Shown piece by piece: positions 22,633 to 34,893 of a stretch of 64,000 nt of DNA. Source of the stretch: Paramacrobiotus metropolitanus (Eukaryota; Tardigrada; Eutardigrada; Parachela; Macrobiotidae); assembly GCF_019649055.1 (NCBI RefSeq), contig NW_026570245.1:248001-312000 (forward strand), written 5' to 3'. The first letter of the stretch is position 1, and every line of letters starts with the position of its first letter. The translations under genes and the position numbers were made by a program. The notes under the pieces were generated by a model. The model saw only the letters and a program-made list of their open reading frames with translations, was not told the DNA's origin and did not search any database.

Positions 22633-23676
22633 ATGGACATGGGCGGTGCCATTAACGATCTGCGCGATCGTCTCGAAGCATCACTTGAGTCCCCGACCAA
22701 GATCCGCGATATGACCATCTTCACGTGCTGTGTTGACGAACTGGAGCGTTTATCATCACCCATGCAGTTAACCAAGAAGGACCTCCTGGAATCCCGCATC
22801 GGGAAGACCATTAATGATCTCCGCCGCGAATTGCCCAGTAAGGAGGGCAAATTGGCCAAACGGCTCAAAGCGCTCGTCCGTATCTGGTCCACCCGGCTGA
22901 TCGAATCCGAAGAGCCGACGTCCACACCTCCGACGTTAATCGCCGCTCCGGAGAACGGCACCACGGTTCCTAGTTCCCCCGTTATCCCCAACGGCGTGCT
23001 GACGACGGCCGCCACCACCCGGACGGCTCCCGTCAAGCCCCCCGAGGCGGACGCCGTGTCGCCCAAGGTGGGTCGGGCCAAGAGCCAGCTGACGATCACG
23101 CTGAAGCGGTCCCGCGCCGCGGCGGAGGAGCCCCCGGCGGTCGTTAAGAAGCCGCGCGTCGATAGCCGCCCCAACACGCCCGACTCCCCGGGGAATCCGC
23201 TGACGCCGGACGCGGCGGGGATACCGTCGCGGATCCTACACCGTCCCAAAGTGAAGACGCACGACCAGATCCTCAAAGACCTGCAGGCCAAGAATCCCGA
23301 CCTGCTGCCGGCGGAGAAGCCCGTTGACAAGGTCCCCTGTGATGTAACGCTCAAATCGTCTGTGATTGCCGCCAAAGAGGAGGATATGGAGGAGCCCGCC
23401 GGACCGTCCGGACCCCGCGTCGATCCCGTGGACGCGGAGCTGGCGGATATTCTGAAGAATCTACCGCCGTTGAGTGCCGCCGATGGGCCCCTCTCCTGGG
23501 ATGTCGATGAGGCGTCCACGTCGGCGACGACGACGTCCAGCGGGGAGGTGGCCCGGGGCACGCGAGACGCCGACGGACACCTGCACAATTACACGGAGGC
23601 CTTTGTTGATCGGATGCAGAGCGGTGAGAAAGTGGTGGTCTTACCGTATGTCTATTTTCCATTCCCGCGACCGTGA
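22633..23676 (+). CDS. MED26: Mediator subunit 26-like protein (TFIIS N-terminal domain)
   Basis: A 347-residue protein. Residues about 20-95 form a TFIIS N-terminal (LW) domain, with LLESRIGKTINDLRR and KLAKRLKALVRIWSTRLIE. In MED26 this domain contacts TFIID and the super elongation complex. A long Pro/Thr/Ala-rich disordered region with basic patches follows (KKPRVDSRPNTP). The end, FVDRMQSGEKVVVLPYVYF, resembles the short C-terminal block of MED26 that anchors it to Mediator. Other LW-domain proteins (TFIIS, elongin A, IWS1) have different C-terminal partners, so MED26 is preferred but not certain. The start ATG has A at -3 and G at +4. The gene is intronless in its coding part and GC-rich compared with its surroundings. 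Confidence 0.65.
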   Translation: MDMGGAINDLRDRLEASLESPTKIRDMTIFTCCVDELERLSSPMQLTKKDLLESRIGKTINDLRRELPSKEGKLAKRLKALVRIWSTRLIESEEPTSTPPTLIAAPENGTTVPSSPVIPNGVLTTAATTRTAPVKPPEADAVSPKVGRAKSQLTITLKRSRAAAEEPPAVVKKPRVDSRPNTPDSPGNPLTPDAAGIPSRILHRPKVKTHDQILKDLQAKNPDLLPAEKPVDKVPCDVTLKSSVIAAKEEDMEEPAGPSGPRVDPVDAELADILKNLPPLSAADGPLSWDVDEASTSATTTSSGEVARGTRDADGHLHNYTEAFVDRMQSGEKVVVLPYVYFPFPRP

Positions 23677-24176
23677 TCCAGAAAAAGCTGTACAGTTGTC
23701 CATTTTGTCAGATTTGACAGTCTTGATAGTTCGTCTCTTCAGTTTTATCAAGATTAATTGATCTGTTTATTTTTGTTACGTATCGTTGGTTGGCACCGTG
23801 GGCAACCGCTTTCACACACACACGCAATTGGGTTGTGAACCTCTTTCCCTGTTTGCTAAATTAGCAACAACAGAGCGTTTTGTTTCTCATGGTAGGATTT
23901 TTTTGGACGAAAGTTGTGTTATTTGGCAAAGTATTTTTCTAGAATAGTTGGAATGGTGTTCGAAATGTAATTATTAAAGGAAGTTTGTTGCTAACTTGGT
24001 AATTTTCTGCCTAACAACGGATTATCGATCTTTTCGGGCGTTCATTGTAATCCTAAATCCACACAAAAATATTTCCATCAGAGAAGGAGAAAAAATAAAG
24101 ATTACTTAGACGACACATTCCGCCACCAGGGAATGGATACATCATCAAAAAGTAACAACAATAACAAAGGATTAAA
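23677..24176. other. Spacer between convergent MED26-like and NOLC1 genes
   Basis: AT-rich shared 3' region. AATAAA-like signals occur on the plus strand (for example near 24093). No gene is seen. Confidence 0.4.
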
Positions 24177-27100
24177 TTACTCGAATTTAACAGAATTTAT
24201 TCCTGTATTAATCTTGCCACCACGGTATGACCCGCGCTTTTTCTTGGTTTTCTCATGGCGGAAATTCTTCCCTTTCACGGTGCGAAAGTCCTGCGCCGCC
24301 TTATCCGCCCAATCTGCATCGCCCATTCCATCCCTGAACGCCCGATAAGAATTATCTAATAAACGTGGATCCGCCGCGGTAGAATGCAGTTCCTCCACGG
24401 TAGCTTCTTTCACACGACGAAACGGCGACGAGCGACGCTTTTTGGCGTTGGGCCCATTCTCCGTCGCCTCGTCGGCATCCATTCCGTTTACGTCTTCATT
24501 TTCTTCCCCATCGCCGACGGCTTCACCTTTAGAATTAAATAATGCGTACACTAGTAAATCAAGAACCAATAAATACGCAAATAAAAGTTTAAAGAAAAAA
24601 CAAGGCACCAGACGAATTTCGGTTATCGATGCAAGCAATTACATCATATAAATTTATAAACTAATATTTTCTATCATGACCGGCTTATTGATGGATGATT
24701 TCGTAAATTCGATTAAGGTATGTATCAAGGCAAACAACGAAGAAACCAGCAAAGATCAATGTAATGCAGACAGATAATTCGGTAATTAATAAAGTAAATA
24801 TCACCATCCTAATTTTAGTGAAGCAGTTTATGTACGTACTTACAGCCGATCCGGCTTCAATCTTTTTTCCCGCCGGCGTCCCATTGCTTTTGCTGAACAC
24901 CGATGGCCCGGTATTATCATCCGAATCGTCCTCACTGCTGGACTCGGCTTTTCGCTTAACATTGTTCTGCGCTGGTTTCGTTGCAGAATTCACCGCCACA
25001 TTCTTTCCTGCCGCTCCAGCTGCGGGCGTTGCCGGTTTTTTCGGCTGCAACCAAAGTCATCCAATAAAATACGCACTGAAGCACTGAATTTCTATACCGC
25101 GGCCTTACCAGTTCATCTTCCGAATCAGAATCGCTGGATGATTCCGGCATCAGTTTCTTGCCCGGAGTCGGTTTCGCTGGTGGTGCCGCAGCCGGTTTCG
25201 CCAGCGGTGTCGCTGCAGGTTTTACCGGTACTGCCTTTTTTGGCTGCAACCAAACACAGTCATCAATAATTCACACCTCATCACAGCACTTCATATGATT
25301 ATTACTTACCAACTCGTCCTCAGAATCATCGTCGCTAGACGATTCCGGTACGGGTGCCTTTCCCGGAGTGGTTTTCGCCGCAACAGGTGGAACGGCCGTT
25401 TTGGGCTTGGCAGGCAGCGCATTGGCTGCTGGCTTAGCAGGAACTGGTGTCTTTTTCTTCTTATCATCTTCCGACGAGCTCTCCTCACTGCTGCTCTCGG
25501 GTTTTTTGGCAACCGGTTTCACTGCAGATGCCGGTTTAGCCGCTGGGGATGCCGCTGCTGGCTTAGCGGTAACGGCTGTCTTCTTCTTGTCATCCTCCGA
25601 TGAACTCTCCTCACTGCTACTTTCGGGTTTCTTCGCGGGTGTTTTTACGGGAGATGCCGCTTTAGCCGCTGGGGCTGGCGTTGCAATCTTGGCCGGTGAA
25701 TTCGCTTTCGGTGCTGCTGGCTTCGGTTTGGCGTCCTCATCCGAATCATCCTCATCGGATGAATCCGATTCCGCCTTCCGTTTCGCATTGTTCAGTGCGG
25801 GTTTTGCTAGTGGAGTGACCACGGGTGTCTTTGCTGGAACAGGCGCTGCAGGTTTCTTTGGCTAAAAATCGCAACAAGATTAAAAAGACGCATTCAACTG
25901 CCTATCCATACCCGCCTTACCAGTTCATCTTCAGACTCTTCGGAACTCGAAGATTCGGGCTGTTGTTTCTTTCCAGGCGTCGGTTTTGCCGGTACAGGAG
26001 CAGCTGCGACCGGTTTAGCCGGTTGCGCCGGCAAAGCTTTCACGGGCGCTGGCTTTTTCGGCTTCTCATCTTCTGATGAACTGTCTTCACTGGAACTCTC
26101 CGCCTTCTTAGCTGGTTGTTTGGCGGGAGGCACAACGCTGGCTTTGGCCGCAACCGGTGCAGGTTTTGCGGGAACCTTCTTTGTGGCCGGTGTCTCGTCG
26201 TCGGAATCTTCGTCTGACGAAGATTCAAGCTTTGGTTTCGCAGCTACGGGCGTTGTTTTAGCAGGTGCAGGAGGAGCGGGTTTATTGGCAAAGCCGCCTG
26301 GTGAGACCTTCTTCACAGGCTACAAAATAAGGAAAAGATTTGTCAGCAAACAAAAGTAAAAGCGAATCATTTAAAACCGACTAGCCGTGTTCAGCAAGGG
26401 ATGCATGCCAAAGCTCTGAATAAATAAAAATACGCATAATAAAATCGTTGAACCGAAGCCTGAACAATATGAAAAAAACGGTTTAGCATAAGTTATGGTG
26501 TTTAGTCAGAAACGGGTTCGGGTAAGTATAAAATCAACAAAACGGGCAAAACCTCAGAAAAAGCTTGATAAACTTCTGAAAAAAAATTATAACAGAAAAT
26601 ACTCATGCAGACACAGTCGTATAGTCTCGTACTGAACAAGTTTTCATTGTTCGCTGTATGCTGCTTTTTCGTTTTCACCAAATTACTAAAGATCTTATCA
26701 GGTCCTTCGCCGAACTTTTACAGCAAAAGAAATTATAAAAAAATACTCTAATCTTGCCACACATCTAAATTTGTTTCTATTTTTTCAGTTTAATATTACT
26801 CATTTTTCCATCTAATCTGGCATTTATTTTCCATCTCTGTTGAGTATTGACTATTCAATTTTCTGCTTACCAGCTCATCGTCAGAATCTTCATCCGAACT
26901 CGACTCAGCAACCTTCTTCGGCGGACTGGGTTTCGCCGCTGGTGTAGGAGTAGGTGCAGCCTTCACTGGTGCCTTCGCAGGGATCGCCGTTTTAGGCTTT
27001 GGATCCTCATCGGAGCTGTCTTCCGACGAGCTCTCCGCTTTCTTCGCCGGGCTGGGTTTCACTGGAGCCGTCGCTGCAGTATTCGGCTTGATCGCCGAAA

Positions 27101-27497
27101 CGGGTTTTACGGTCGCATTAGCAGCCGGGGTTTTCTTTGGTTTTTCGTCTTCCGAGCTGTCCTCGTCAGAAGATTCCGCTTTCTTGGCCGGTAGATGATT
27201 CGCAGCGTTCTGAGTAAGCTGGTTCTTGACTGCAAACTGTAAGTTGATCTTTTGGCGAGCCATGTCACCAGATGATGTCAGCTGACCGAGATATGTATAA
27301 CGGACGGGAAGCTTCGCTACGGCTGCCATCATGCCAGGGGTTAAACGGTCAAAGTGGTCGGCTGCCATCAAGAGGACGTATGCGTCGGCGAACCCGGCGC
27401 AAGCCCGCTGAAATACAGCTCGGGTTTCGGCTGGAACGGCCTTGTCGCTGTCGGGAAACTTGAAACGACCGGGATCATAGCACCCCAAGTCACTCAT
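24177..27497 (-). CDS. NOLC1: NOLC1/Nopp140 nucleolar phosphoprotein
   Basis: Nopp140 is a nucleolar and Cajal-body scaffold that binds box C/D and H/ACA snoRNPs and RNA polymerase I. Exons are 26871-27497, 25921-26319, 25310-25861, 25109-25243, about 24840-25044 and 24177-24526. The N-terminus (residues 1-100) is globular and LisH-like. The centre alternates Lys/Pro/Ala-rich basic stretches with acidic serine clusters such as ESSSEESSSEDD, which are typical CK2 substrates. The C-terminus is the diagnostic SRP40 domain, with KGKNFRHEKTKKKRGSYRGG and NSVKFE. Exons 1-4 all end at the same point of the repeat (acidic cluster, then DEL/EL, phase-0 donor) and exons 2-5 all begin with P-x-K, so the repeat grew by exon duplication. 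The last donor is ambiguous: GTAAGT and GTACGT overlap, and only the second keeps the frame. Confidence 0.93.
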
Positions 27498-28016
27498 TTT
27501 TACGGCTTACAAGTCTAAATGCAGCCCCAGGAAGAGAAATCCAATTTAAAGCAACTAAATTTACTACTCGCTAAAAAACAGCAGCTGGCACGAGTAGCTA
27601 CAAAGCGCTGAAAATTAGAACAAAACTCAAACTGTTGCGAAATGACACGACTGGAGAAATGTGAAAACCGGACGCACGCACGAAAGCGGCTCAAAAAATT
27701 ATACAGGGACCATGGTATTACAGGCGGCGTTGTGGCCCATGAAAAAGTGCTACTTAAAAAAGGCTGCACTACCAAATATCCTGTGTCATCATTTTTATGC
27801 GCACCATAAAGCTTATAGAGTTGCTCAAGTTGAGATCAGAATTTTCATTTTCCCGTTGTTCCTAGTTTTGATTTTGTTTAAACTTTAAAAATCATAAACT
27901 ATTACGTCGTCAGTACTAATTTTAAATGTCGAGTGTACCATTTTAAAATGTTATAAAGTGAAATCTTATGACTGTGTTGATACTTTGCTCCGTGATATGC
28001 GCTGTGTTTAAGAGGA
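27498..28016. promoter_or_regulatory. Shared upstream region of NOLC1 and POP1
   Basis: 519 bp lie between the divergent starts of two ribosome/RNA-processing genes. I see no obvious TATA box close to either start. A bidirectional promoter is inferred only from the arrangement. Confidence 0.4.
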
Positions 28017-31000
28017 ATGTCGAGTAAAGCAGGTGGACGAAAACGGAAGCGGGATTCATCCATCGGTTCCAGGGCTGGTAATCTTCCAGCAACAGGTGCA
28101 GGTGTCAGTGCCCCCACCCCTGATTCGGTACCATCGACGTCTACCGCGGATACCATGGATGTTCAGGACCAGGCTACTCCCGCAAGTGGTAAGTGAACTT
28201 TCAACTTGGAGTTCCTTTAAAAAGCTGAAAGCCTGCTGTCCGTTTCGTCTGTTTTCCACGGGTAATGTTTTACGGGCTGCTGCATTTGTAGATCTCAATG
28301 TTATTGCGTTTGCTGAGAAGCGTTCCAGGGAGATTCGCACCCTTCTGGATGCTTTATCTACAGCTCCTGTTGGCAAGCAAATTTTCCAGCAGCTACCACG
28401 CCATATGCGCCGACGCGCTATGAGTTACAATATAAAAAGACTGCCGAAACGGTTGCGAGGGTTGGCAGCAAAGCAAGTACGTACAAAATACAAAATTTAT
28501 TGGTATTAGTTGTAATGGTTAATTAGCGTTACGCCGCTAAGTGGGATAAATTAATAAAATTACAAAGTCATAAAAGGATTACTAAATTTTCTGCTTAGCA
28601 GTAAGCAGGTTCGTTTTTCAGGCAGTTTTTCCTTGTTTATGATGTATTGCCGCTGCTTGGTTTGCTGTTCAATTTCAGTCGCTTTTTTAATAAATTTTCA
28701 GTCGACTGTTTTTAAATTTGGATGAAGGATTTTATTATTTTGCTTGCTGTTAGTTATGAGGAATTTGTATTGCGTTTACTATGAAAGTCTTTTCAAATTC
28801 ACAGACTAGCCAGGCTAAGATTCCAAAACGGCACCGCAAAAAGTACCGAAAACGCCCGGGAAACAAGAAGATTGCCTATGCGAAGCGTCAAACCGTGAAT
28901 CAGTGGCTGGAAACGCACGTATGGCACGCGAAGCGCTTCCACATGCTGACGAAATGGGGCTACAAAGTGGCTGATTATCCGAACGATAAGGGCTTTCGAG
29001 CGGCATTTCGCGCCTCAGCGGAGGAGTGTCTGATGACCGATATGTCTTATCTGGTGTGCATGGAGCTGGAAGGGCCGGAAGCGGTACTGCTTGAGGGCAT
29101 CCAGCAGTTGACCGCATCTGATATCGGTACAAATCTTTAATTTGAATTGCTGTTATTGCCGCCGCTGTCCAAATAATCGGTTTTTGTGAAAATGGATTTA
29201 ACCACTGGATCATTTATTTTGAAAAAAATTAAAGATTTGTTTTACAAGTACTGCATTAAGTAATAGAGAAATTTTATCGCTGATTTAGTTTTCTAGCGTA
29301 CAGAGCAGTGATGTGGATACGCGATTTTGAGTACATTGCGCTTTTTTTGCAGGTCGAACTTTCGCTTTCAAAGATTATCGCGATGGCCATTTGGAGGGCA
29401 CATGTATCCTCTACGAACCGCAAAAATATCCTTTTAACCCCATCGGCCCGGTGAAATTTATCTGGCAAGCAGCGTTAAACGACTCGGTTAGTCGGAAAAT
29501 TAACCTGTGGCTGCATCCATGTATAACGGATCAGCTTCGTGAAATTCTGGTCAAAATTTTCCAAATGGAACTCGTATCGCCTGGACCGCCCGTAGCTTCT
29601 GATGTGGCAATGGACGAGGCCGAAAAGCTTGAAATACCTGCATATGTTTCAGCTGACTGTTTGGAGTTTAGTGGTGATACCGGTATTATTCTCCGGATAC
29701 TGAAGAAGCAGTTCGTGCGATTGCGACTCACTGGGCCGAAAAGCACTCTCGTCTTGAAAAATGTTTTGCTGAATGTGGATTTTGATGCGGAGATTGCGGA
29801 AGGATCGTGGAAGCATGCTTTCGGGGATCCGGTGATCAGAGAAACGGCATTATCACAAGCGAGTGTTTGGAAGGAAATGAGTGCCACACCAAACGAATCT
29901 GCCGTTCGTAATGCAAGTGTCCTTGGTTTGATTGTTCGGGATCCGCGGTTAGCGTTGCCCGCTAGTAAAGTATCGTTGTCTCGGATATCCGGTAAATGTG
30001 AAAAGTGAAATGACTTGCTCAAGATGAAAATTTTATTGTGATCTTTTTAGCAACCGCTGATGATGCCGAATGTTCGCGTTACCCAGATAGAAGCAAGAAA
30101 TTATCGTTTTCTTTGCTGTGGAACGGTGAGGTTCGGGAACGAGTGCGGACGGAAAGAGTCACTGATCAGGAGATGAATCGTCGCCGTTCAGCACTTCCGG
30201 TACCGGGTACGTTGAGTAGAGTTAATCGACGTCGCTTCCTGTTCTTTCCGTACTTCCCAAGAAGTCTGAACTGGTGGCCTGACTGTTATGCAGTTCGGGA
30301 GCGGGTTCGACTCCCGCGCAGACTATATAGTTCAAAATTCTATGGCGATAATTTTTATCAGTTTTTTATTGGGATGTAAACTGCCGTCTTCTTATTATGT
30401 TCAAGGCATGGATCTGCAGATGGGCGTTGAAGAGTCTTGGATACCGGTTGTTTTAATCCGGAATAGTGGGTATAATCGGACGTCACGATTGTCTCGATTA
30501 GGTAAATCATAAATGAATCATTGTTTTTGTAGCAGAAATGTTTTACAAAAATTTTGCTTGGTATAGAATACGGCGCGGGATGGGATATTATTATGCCATC
30601 AGGATGGGGAATGTCCTTCTGGATTCCGTTGGTTTACAATGGCGCCCGCGTTTGCGGACAGCGTGATCTCCGAACTGTTTCACTGCATGAGCTGTCGCTT
30701 CAGCTTCCGTTTGATTTTCCAGACTCGAAAGCTGGTAAAATGTTAAATAATGTCATGCGGAAAATTTTGTGTTTTTGCTTAAATCATGCGGGTTGTTTTT
30801 CATATTGCGTTTTACAGGTATCGCTGAAAAGTTGGATAGCCGAAAACAGCTTGAAGCAAAGCATCAGCGATATCCTCCGAACAAGCGACCCAACTTCCTG
30901 AAACTGGGTGTGGCCTCACCCTTTTTATCACCGTGGAATGTTCTATTTAATAACTGGATACGGTTTTCGTCTGAAATTTCTTTATTCAAATCCGTTTTTG

Positions 31001-31768
31001 AGTTAGAAGCGGAAGCAATCGGGAAAGAAGACAATGAACCGGGCTTTCATATTATTCGGAATTTACGCCTTTTGGCGATTTTAAAAGGTTTTCTCGGAGA
31101 AGGAAAGCAATTGGAGGAAGTGATAAATGGAAATTTGGAGCTGTTTTCGAAACATCGTCAAGTAAGTGCGCATGTCTCTCAATACTACTCTGTAGTAAAC
31201 GTTCCCGCGTTTTGCTGCACACGACGATGTTACTTGCATCGTTAGAAAATTTACAGTATCAAGATGTTGCGATTGTAGTAATTACTTAGAATTGAAAATA
31301 ATTGCTTTTCTAAATTTACAGGGTTTAGTTCCGGTTGTGCTCAATTTGTCTTCCGGTGGAGCTGCGACCGAATTCGCTTTGATCTGTGCTCCCACGAAAG
31401 AAGATCTGGAGTGCAGGAAAGCCACGAGCGATTTCGGTGGCCCGGTTGAGCCGAAACATCCCGATCCGTTTCGCAAGTCTAAAGCCAGAGAACGCCGTAA
31501 ATTACAAATGGAGAAATTGTTGGGTGATGCGGATAACGTGCTGGATCAGTGCAGTCGGAAGACAATTGGTTATGTGATTAAAGGGGGATTTTCTTTTATT
31601 TGCGGGCATAATATTGCCGTGGGGTTTTGCTCATTAATTGGGTTTTTGTGGATGGTGCGGGATATTTGGATGGGGCAGTCGGAAAGGAAAGTGCTCGTGC
31701 GATCTGCGCATTCTTTTCAGTACCGCTTTGCCGATGTTGAAATGGATATTTTGGATGTAAAATTTTAA
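28017..31768 (+). CDS. POP1: Ribonuclease P/MRP protein subunit POP1
   Basis: POP1 is the largest protein of nuclear RNase P and RNase MRP, which process tRNA 5' ends and pre-rRNA. I trace nine exons: 28017-28188, 28292-28476, 28805-29126, 29353-29991, 30051-30206, 30406-30501, 30567-30734, 30818-31161 and 31322-31768, with compatible phases. The N-terminal POP1 domain includes FQQLPRHMRRRAMSYNIKRL and VWHAKRFHMLTKWGYKVADYP. The POPLD domain includes VEESWIPVVLIR and AGWDIIMPSGWGMSFWIPLV. The C-terminal part includes KRPNFLKLGVASPFLSPW and ends in a beta-rich domain (IGYVIKGGFSF...QYRFADVEMDIL). The first exon encodes a basic, disordered leader. Intron 5 holds a tRNA-like sequence. Confidence 0.93.
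30263..30324 (+). other. tRNA-like relic in POP1 intron 5
   Basis: A 62-nt segment whose ends pair (AGTCTG with CAGACT). It contains a perfect T-arm GCGGGTTCGACTCCCGC with a good B box, and an anticodon-like hairpin ACTG-TTATG-CAGT. The A box is poor and the D-arm is not convincing. It is too short for a functional nuclear tRNA. It may be a decayed tRNA or the head of a tRNA-derived SINE. Confidence 0.4.
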
Positions 31769-32079
31769 TTACTGTACATATACCGTGTTTTGCCGACGCG
31801 ATTTCACGACGGTGTTATAAAATTGTTTTTATGGAAATACAGAATTTACGGTGAGTGTCGGTGTAGATGTTCCGGCGTTTTATCACAATCGTTATCTGCG
31901 TAACTTCGACTACACAAAATTTCGAAGCAACGATATCAGATAAAGCTGCAAAGTCCGCAAAATTAAAGCTGTAATGTTGTTCTAATTTTTATTTTTCCCT
32001 TTTCGTAGTTGACATATAAACACTTATCCGGAACGACACAATAAAAAAATTAAAACAAATTTAACACAGTTTTAGACAG

Positions 32080-34893
32080 TTATCTCGAGGAAGCCGCAAT
32101 AATGTTTCGTTTAAAAGGATCCAAACTGTTGATAAAATTCAGACCAACGCTGCGCAGAGTCACTATCGGGTTCCAGCGTGTTCCATACAGCCGATGCAGC
32201 AGATCCACCGTCGCCATGACGGGAACAACACGGCGCTGCGCATCCGTTTCGTACTTGAGCAGGTGCGCTATGGAATTCACTTCGTATCCGCACTGGACGG
32301 CTTCACGCAGACGCTTCCGCAAATCCATCACATCGCCAAACCCCAAATTCACGCCCAAACCCGCTAGCGGATGAATGCGATGGGCAGCATCACTGAAAAA
32401 GCACATGAATCGTCCGAAACTTACGAGCAAATTGCTTAGCTTGCTTGTCACACACACTGCAGTAATACAAAAGTCAGAAAAAAGTCACAAGCGAAGACTT
32501 CCGACGAAAATACATACCCGATAAGAACCGTACAAGGAAGAACATATTTTGTCGCATGTGCCAAACTCAAGGGAAACACCGCGCGGCTATTTTCATCCAG
32601 TCCCGTCAAGGTAGGTGGCAACTGTTGAACGCTCCGGGAAACTGAAAAAATTTAAAAATTTTAAAAAAACGATCTAAGCACGTTTTGTTCTTTTCTAAAG
32701 ATAAAAAGCAATAAATTTCAAAATAATCGTCGAACGAAAGCCCACAGGGCATGGCATTCCAATACAGATAATGGTACTTAGTATTGAAACCTGATGAAAA
32801 AGAATAAATTTGATGCAGGTGAAATGTACGAATTTCAAATTTAAATTTATCTGTACTAATTTACCTATGCCGCACTTCTGTAATACGCGAGAAAGTGTAT
32901 CAAGGGTCACATTGACCGATCCCATTTTGTCCTGCTCATCCCACTACAATCAACACACAACAATATGTCTAATTTGTGTCTTATAAGTCTGCTTACAATA
33001 CCGGAGTACAGATATCTACAAGAAACAGCCTCGGCTTCGCCTCCGCGTTTCTCAGTGGATAAATATTTCAAACAACATCAAACTCAACTAAACACCTACC
33101 AAAGCACGGTTTAATGCATCCAAGAAGCTTTCCGCGTCCATTTTTAACAGCTGCATCGCATTTTCCTCACTTGTTGACCACACAAGCGAACTCCTTTTCT
33201 CGTCTAACTGTCAAATACGATCATAGAAGTCAGCGCATTCATTGTCAGAACATAATTACGAACTCAACTGAATACAGGAAACGATGTTTTACTCGCAGAA
33301 CAGAATACTGTGCATTCGCTTGGCAGCAAGCGCACAACAAACAGGCAATACTACAGCTTATGCAGGACAGTGCATCGACATACCGGTAAAAGCGCAACAG
33401 GTCCGGATGAAGTAAAACGCTGCCACGCGGTGCTGTTGTCTTGAGGCTAGAAGAATAATCAAACGATCAGAAACACCTCCCCAATAAAAGATCTCAAAAC
33501 ATTCAGAAATGCACTGAATACAAGTCGCATACTTCGGACAAATGGACTGTGGCAACCAACCCTCGCTGTCGATAGCTCCAGCTGACATTCTGAATTCCCA
33601 TAGCTTGCCTGACTTCCGACTGCGGTCCATCTGCACCAATCTGGAATGCACAAAATCTAGTGAATCTATTTCCTCTGGTGCATGCTATTTGGAATTTTTC
33701 CAGTGAGTTTTTCTGAATCAATAGACACGAAAGTGCAGACAAAACATCAGCAATGCAGGCACTTTGACAAAAATTTAACAGAATTAATTGACAATATTAC
33801 CAGCAGACTCGTTTCCACTTGAGATCCATCGGACAAGGTCACTGTGGCAGCTTCATAACCACCCGTATCCGGCGTTTGACTGTCCTTGGTACTGTGACTG
33901 CTTTCGCCATGGACCAGTTTGCTGCGCCGCGATGGTAAATCATAAGACGTCGCTTTAACGTTATGCAAAACCTGCACGCGATCCAACTGACGTAGTCGCG
34001 TCCATAAAGCAGTGCTCAATACGGGCTCTTCGACAATGTACGAGATGTCGTCGAGATTGGCCGGTTCAAAAGAAATCGCCGCGTCCGAAGAAGATTCCCA
34101 GACCTAATTAATGGAAAACATGGCAAGCAATTTTAAAAAGCGCAAAATACAACGACGGACACAGTGCAGTGACGATTACTATAAACTTACTTCAATAATC
34201 TCAATAACGATTTCCATACAAACTGATACTCAATTCCAAAATTAATGTGAAGAAAATTCAACACTGTACTTATTTTAATTCAACATTTTTTCCCCGTAGA
34301 ATCACAACCCGAATATTAAGGTCTGGCCGGATGCAGAGTGCAGACCGCATATTACTCGTAATTAAATTTTTTGTGAATTCTTATTTCGGAATAACAAAAT
34401 CAAAACTAAAAGAACACGAATGTAATTTTACTGCCTAATTTTTACCTGCAATTTGCGGACAGGTTTGACTCTGAGCTTCGCTATGGTATCCCACAGTGAC
34501 AATTCTGAAAGCGACAAAACAATCATAAAATGATGTATTAATTCGGTAGGTCAGAAACAGCGCTCCGATTACCTTCAAAGAATTTTCTGGATCCTGGAGT
34601 GATGGAAAACACACGATTGCTGAACCGCTCCGGAGCCGTGTTCCATACTGTCGGCTCCCTAGGTTCAATCACCAACACGCTGAGCTTTTGCAAAATGGGA
34701 TCCGCAGCTTGAAAGAGGCGCCAAGAGCGTTAAACACACGGAACGTTACTAACCAGAATGTTAACCCTGGCAGATAAACTGCCTACCTAGTGCGCAGGCG
34801 GCAGCGGTTCCCACTAACCCACCACCAGATATCACCACATCGTAATACTTTTTCACGGGAGATGCTGGGATGCTGTAGCAGCGGCGAATCTGT
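32080..34893 (-). CDS. COQ6: Ubiquinone biosynthesis monooxygenase COQ6 (5' end unresolved)
   Basis: COQ6 is the mitochondrial FAD-dependent monooxygenase that hydroxylates the ring in coenzyme Q synthesis. The N-terminal dinucleotide-binding motif reads YYDVVISGGGLVGTAAACAL. Later blocks are ERFSNRVFSITPGS, IGADGPQSEVRQAMGIQNVSW, LVWSTSEENAMQL and the second FAD motif DAAHRIHPLAGLGVNLGFGD. All agree in order with human COQ6. About ten exons are visible; the last is 32080-32392. The first exon traced starts near 34893 behind a CTTTGCAG acceptor, and its frame has no ATG before a stop. An ATG at 34924 opens a presequence-like frame (MKLLPIKTFADRFAAATA) that is one base out of phase with the rest. 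Either a further 5' exon or a frameshift is involved. Confidence 0.88.

Noticed and set aside
22599-23588. Long minus-strand open frame opposite the MED26-like gene
   Set aside because: It is a shadow frame caused by high GC and codon bias of the plus-strand gene; Ser/Arg-rich with no domain.
25368-25865. Plus-strand open frame rich in Ala/Gly/Ser/Leu
   Set aside because: It is the antisense of the NOLC1 repeat modules.
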